A stretch of DNA of 64,000 nt, from positions 496,001 through 560,000 of the forward strand of contig BCIM01000006.1 of assembly GCA_039545315.1 (NCBI GenBank), given 5' to 3'. The notes beneath the pieces were generated by a model. That model was not told the DNA's origin. It worked only from the letters and a program-made list of their open reading frames with translations, and made no database searches. Position 1 is the first letter of the stretch, and every line of letters begins with the position of its first letter. The translations under genes and the position numbers were made by a program. Of this stretch, positions 56,497 to 64,000 are shown piece by piece. The DNA comes from Kondoa malvinella. Its lineage: Eukaryota > Basidiomycota > Agaricostilbomycetes > Agaricostilbales > Kondoaceae.

Positions 56497-58161
56497 CTAC
56501 CTGCCATAACCATAGAACAGACCTGCTCCGGCGTACCTGATCCCGAATGCCAATACGCTACACCCAGCCTGAACACCCATAACAACCATAGTGAGCTTAT
56601 CCTCCCTCATAGGCCCACAAATCACAAGTATGCTACTGATGAGCGTCAAATTGCTCGTTGCTGTTATTTCACCTGCGTGCGAGTAGCGAAGATGGACCAG
56701 ACCGAATATCGAAAGCAGTCGTAGGATGAAGGTCGTCAAGAGTGAAGGAGCGCGGACAAGAGTGACGTAGGTTGGTTCTAAAAGACCGGTCTTTGCGTTC
56801 AATCTGTACACATTGTCAGTAAGGTACGAAGTGTGAAAGGGGATTGACAGACATTGGCATTCGATGACGTGGGTTTGGGACTAGACCGAACAATTGTGGT
56901 GTAGATAGAAGAAAGTTGAAGATCTGCGGGATGAAGAAGAGCAATAGAGTCTTGCTGAAATGGCCGAGGATGCCGACGACTGCAAAAGCCATTCCGGCGA
57001 AATAGCAGAAAGTGTCGCCTACAAAGGAGTGGGCCGGGTACCTGCTTCGGGTTAGCTACAGAGCTAGGAAGTAACGCAAGAGCGTACCAATTGTGTCGAA
57101 GAAGAGCTAAACAGACCCCGATCAAAGGTAGCGTAAAGTAGAAGCTGAACAAATGCCTGTCGAGCAATTCTTGATTGCTAGATGGTAGACCTAGTCGAGT
57201 GATAGCTGGTAGATCGAGGCGTCGAAGATCAGAGCTCATAAAGAGAAGATCGTTGACTGCTATTGAAATGGCAATGACTAGACTTTGTCCGACCTGCAGA
57301 TCGACATTTCAGTCGGAATGAAAGAGGAAAGAGTCCAGACTTACTTCCACGCCGTTGACACCAGCTAGGATGTTGATTGAATTGGTGCAAAAGGTAGAAA
57401 GGAGCGACATGTAGAGGTAGTAGAGCGGTCCTTTACGCCTTTTGAGCATTGACAACCAATAAATACTATTGCCCATACCTAGCTTTAGCACTCCTCCCGC
57501 GTGTTGTATCCCTAGCGCTTGTCTCAGGCCAAAGACATCAGGTAGCAGCACATCGGTAACTCCCTGCCCTGCTAGATAGACTACCAAAAGAGGCACAGAG
57601 GCAATGACTAGCCAAACCATTAGCGACATTCAACACAAGTAGAGTCTAGAGGACGGACTAGGAATAGGCAACTTATATCTCCACCGAATATCAAACACAT
57701 CGTCGAGAAAGCCGAGGAAAGTGGCCGTCAGCAGCGATAGCAAAGCAGCAAGGTAGGTAGTCAACGAGTGATGTGGGAAATGAACACCAATATCGACAAA
57801 GGCCAATGGCAGAAGATTGCTTGAGCCGAGGATGTGAGCGTAAAATGGTACCGGCGCAAAAAGCGAAAGCAGGCAAATGTAGACGCCAGCGCCGATGACT
57901 CCAGTAGGCTCTGGGCTAAATTCGATCAGTTTGTAATAGTCTCAGCGTGGGCATGACAAACAGCTTGACAGGATTCGCCGCATCTTGCTGCACTTTGAGC
58001 TTGTCGACACCTCCGAGACCTTTTGCCAGAAAGTGAGGACCAAGTTGCTTGACCAATTTTGAGGTTACAGCATAGGCCAACAGTGAGATCAACGCGCTAC
58101 TGGCCAGAGTTAAGAGCGTCTCTGCTGCCTTTGCATTGCTCATGCTCTCTTGAATTGACAC
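56497..58161 (-). CDS. ALG7: UDP-GlcNAc:dolichyl-phosphate GlcNAc-1-phosphotransferase
   Basis: First step of N-glycan precursor synthesis in the ER membrane, the tunicamycin target (EC 2.7.8.15). Motifs: [63 protein letters not shown] (DD motif), [19 protein letters not shown] (NxxN...G-NG), [46 protein letters not shown]. About ten membrane helices. The C-terminus is [19 protein letters not shown] helices ending [11 protein letters not shown] at 56497. The start is 58161 or the Met six codons later. Divergent from the RecQ gene with 242 nt between the starts. Confidence 0.94.
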
Positions 58162-58403
58162 GTCCAGTCGCTCGCGTCAGCTTTTCGACCTTCGCTTTGC
58201 TTTAAGTCGCTTGGACGCTGCTGTGCTGGCTCGCTTCTTCTGCTCTGTTCTGCGCTGCTCGTCGTGCTTTGAAAGGAGATTCGCGCTGTTGTTTACTTTT
58301 TTGGGTCAGAGCTTGTTGATCTCGAGCAATTGTGAAGGAGGTCAGTCAGAGACCATTACCTGGGAGAGGCAAGAGGACACTGCAATCATCCAAAGTCGTC
58401 GCT

Positions 58404-62624
<4,221 letters not shown>

Positions 62625-62711
62625 GCTAAAGGGGATTGAACATTCGTTTACATTGTCGATATTGCATTGCATCACAAGAGCACAGTTATATTACTTGATT
62701 AGCTATCCGCT

Positions 62712-63730
62712 TCAATGACTTCCGTTCATCTTGTTCATGGCTTCTATGCGAGCCGGTTCGATAGCGTCGTACCACTGTTTCGCGGGTCCCACAGGTATAG
62801 TATCTGTGCCATCGCGCAGGCCTTGCCAAGACTCCTTCAAGAAGTCCTCGATAGTCATGCCAATGGAACGGCCGTTTTCGATATCGGGCTCTGAGGCAAA
62901 GATGTTAGAGTGAGATGGTCGAACCACGGACGATGACGCTTACGATGCTTTGCGTCGTGCAATTCGGTCTGGACGGCAGCTATGGAAGACGTTCAGTCTC
63001 GTCAGCGCATCATGGACTGAGGACCTACGCGGCATTATCTCAATGACCTTCACGTTCGTGTCCTTTAATTGCGCACGAAGTGTCAAGATAAGCTGATGCA
63101 AGGCCGCCTTCGTAGCGCAATAGTTTCCACAGCGATAGAGAGGAACCATAGCGAGACCAGAGCTGGTAGCGATCACAGAAGTCGGCTTCTTGGATGCGAT
63201 AAGGTGAGGCAGGAACACCTTAAGCAGATGAATGTATGACGTGTAGTTGGTGACCATCTCCAGGCCGATAGTGTCAAGGTCGAGGGTCTCTGGCTTGGAG
63301 AAGTCCATGCCGCGTTGTATACCAGAGTTGAGGAAAACCGAGTCGAGGTCCGGATGCGCTTTCAAAACTCTGCAGGATGATCAGTCTTCCAACATAGCTG
63401 TACGGAAGATGTAGCGTACTCTTGAGCGAATGCAGGGATCTTGTCGAGCTTTGTGACTACAGAGACTATGAGCTCGGATGCACGAAACGATGATCGACGT
63501 ACTATCGAATGCATAGCTCGAAGCTTTCTCTTCTTTGCCTTTGATGAACTCGTCCAGCTTTTCCTGCCTTCTTCCGACGGCAATGACATGGATGCCTTCT
63601 TGCACAAACTTCTCCGCGAGCGTCTTGCCAATGCCTCTGTATACATGTGAGCAGACCGCAAATGCTGCACTGAGAGTACGAACGAGGTCGCTCCTAGCAC
63701 CAGAACCTTACGATATGGGAAGCCACTCAT
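62712..63730 (-). CDS. Short-chain dehydrogenase/reductase (SDR)
   Basis: Rossmann-fold oxidoreductase of the classical SDR type, similar to the DltE-like fungal group. Motifs: VLVLGATSGIGKTLAEKF (TGxxxGIG cofactor site), VIAVGRRQEKLDEF (Arg after beta-2 suggests NADP), LDSVFLNSGIQRG (NAG-like), PTSVIATSSGLAMVPLYRCG and NYCATKAALHQ (catalytic Ser, YxxxK), VKVIEIMPPAVQTELHD. The C-terminus is TIEDFLKESWQGLRDGTDTI..PARIEAMNKMNGSH. Starts at 63730 (MSGFPYRKVLVL). The first intron has the donor GTTCGT after the codons for GATS. The substrate is unknown. Confidence 0.88.
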
Positions 63731-63939
63731 GCTGCAGTGGAGTATGGCTGTGACGGAACGAAGTACAAAGATAGAAGCTCCCGATGATGACAGCCGACAC
63801 GGAGGGATACATTACGCGCGCTCGCAAGAACCAAGCCTGGCTTAGACAGCGACAGACAGAGCAACAAGAGCGACATAGCTTGAGGGTACTGAAGGCTCCC
63901 CGACGATTTCGGCAAGACACTTGTCAAGTTTTCGGTCAT
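63727..63939 (-). other. 70-codon upstream frame overlapping the SDR start (ATGA)
   Basis: An open frame from the ATG at 63939 ends in a TGA that overlaps the SDR start codon (ATGA). It contains a hydrophobic run (MSLLLLCLSLSKPGLVL). It may be an upstream ORF in the SDR leader or chance. Confidence 0.25.
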
Positions 63940-64000
63940 GCATTGATCTCCTCAGAAACGGAGCACGAGAGACCGTGTAGTACTGAATACATCGAGGTAT

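Noticed and set aside
56389..56724. 111-codon plus-strand frame
   Set aside because: It lies opposite the C-terminal exon of ALG7, which is conserved; shadow frame.

Overview
The window is nuclear DNA of a fungus. Almost every gene is cut by several short introns (mostly 45-60 nt, GT-AG, with a CTGAC/CTGAT-like branch point), the proteins are typically fungal, and about 35 genes fit in 64 kb. The intron density and an iron-type GATA factor point to Basidiomycota, perhaps an early-diverging compact-genome lineage such as Pucciniomycotina; the lineage is inference. Coordinates given for a gene run from start codon to stop codon and include introns. I assembled the exons by eye, so joints in poorly conserved genes are approximate.

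Layout. 1-8.6 kb: truncated UBA4 (tRNA thiolation/urmylation E1), a Ysc84/SYLF actin-patch protein, a secreted protein of unknown role, branched-chain aminotransferase, pyridoxamine-phosphate oxidase and a short unknown gene. 8.7-12.8 kb: a MYND-finger protein and a secreted arylsulfotransferase-like gene with an in-frame stop. 13.1-31.5 kb is housekeeping: PP2A catalytic subunit, mitochondrial bL35, gluconokinase, DNA polymerase delta, an iron-type GATA regulator, ribosomal protein S18, the RAD4/XPC repair factor, meiotic HOP2 and two unknown genes. 31.6-37 kb: an MFS anion symporter and two diverged tandem paralogues of unknown function. 37.2-49.6 kb: RPAP3, two tandem DCR2-like phosphatases (the second frameshifted), intronless COX10, a Mn superoxide dismutase, a histidine phosphatase and a ZFAND2/AIRAPL-like AN1 protein with a C-terminal CAAX box. 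49.7-64 kb: a large secreted LPMO-like protein with four galactose-binding-like repeats, an ankyrin protein, a Cys-rich single-pass membrane protein, ALG7, a Bloom-type RecQ helicase and a short-chain dehydrogenase.

The most striking signal is in the splicing. Conserved proteins can only be read through if exons of 2, 5, 7, 7, 7 and 9 nt are used. Both zinc fingers of the GATA factor carry a 7-nt exon at exactly the same place and phase. Five introns use GC instead of GT at the donor, and at least six use the unusual donor GTTCGT/C. Together this suggests a spliceosome with unusually good exon definition at extreme sizes. Genome maintenance genes (POL3, RAD4, HOP2, RecQ) are frequent here but they are dispersed and not obviously co-regulated. 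Two convergent gene pairs have stop codons only 4-6 nt apart, and one divergent pair has start codons 26 nt apart.
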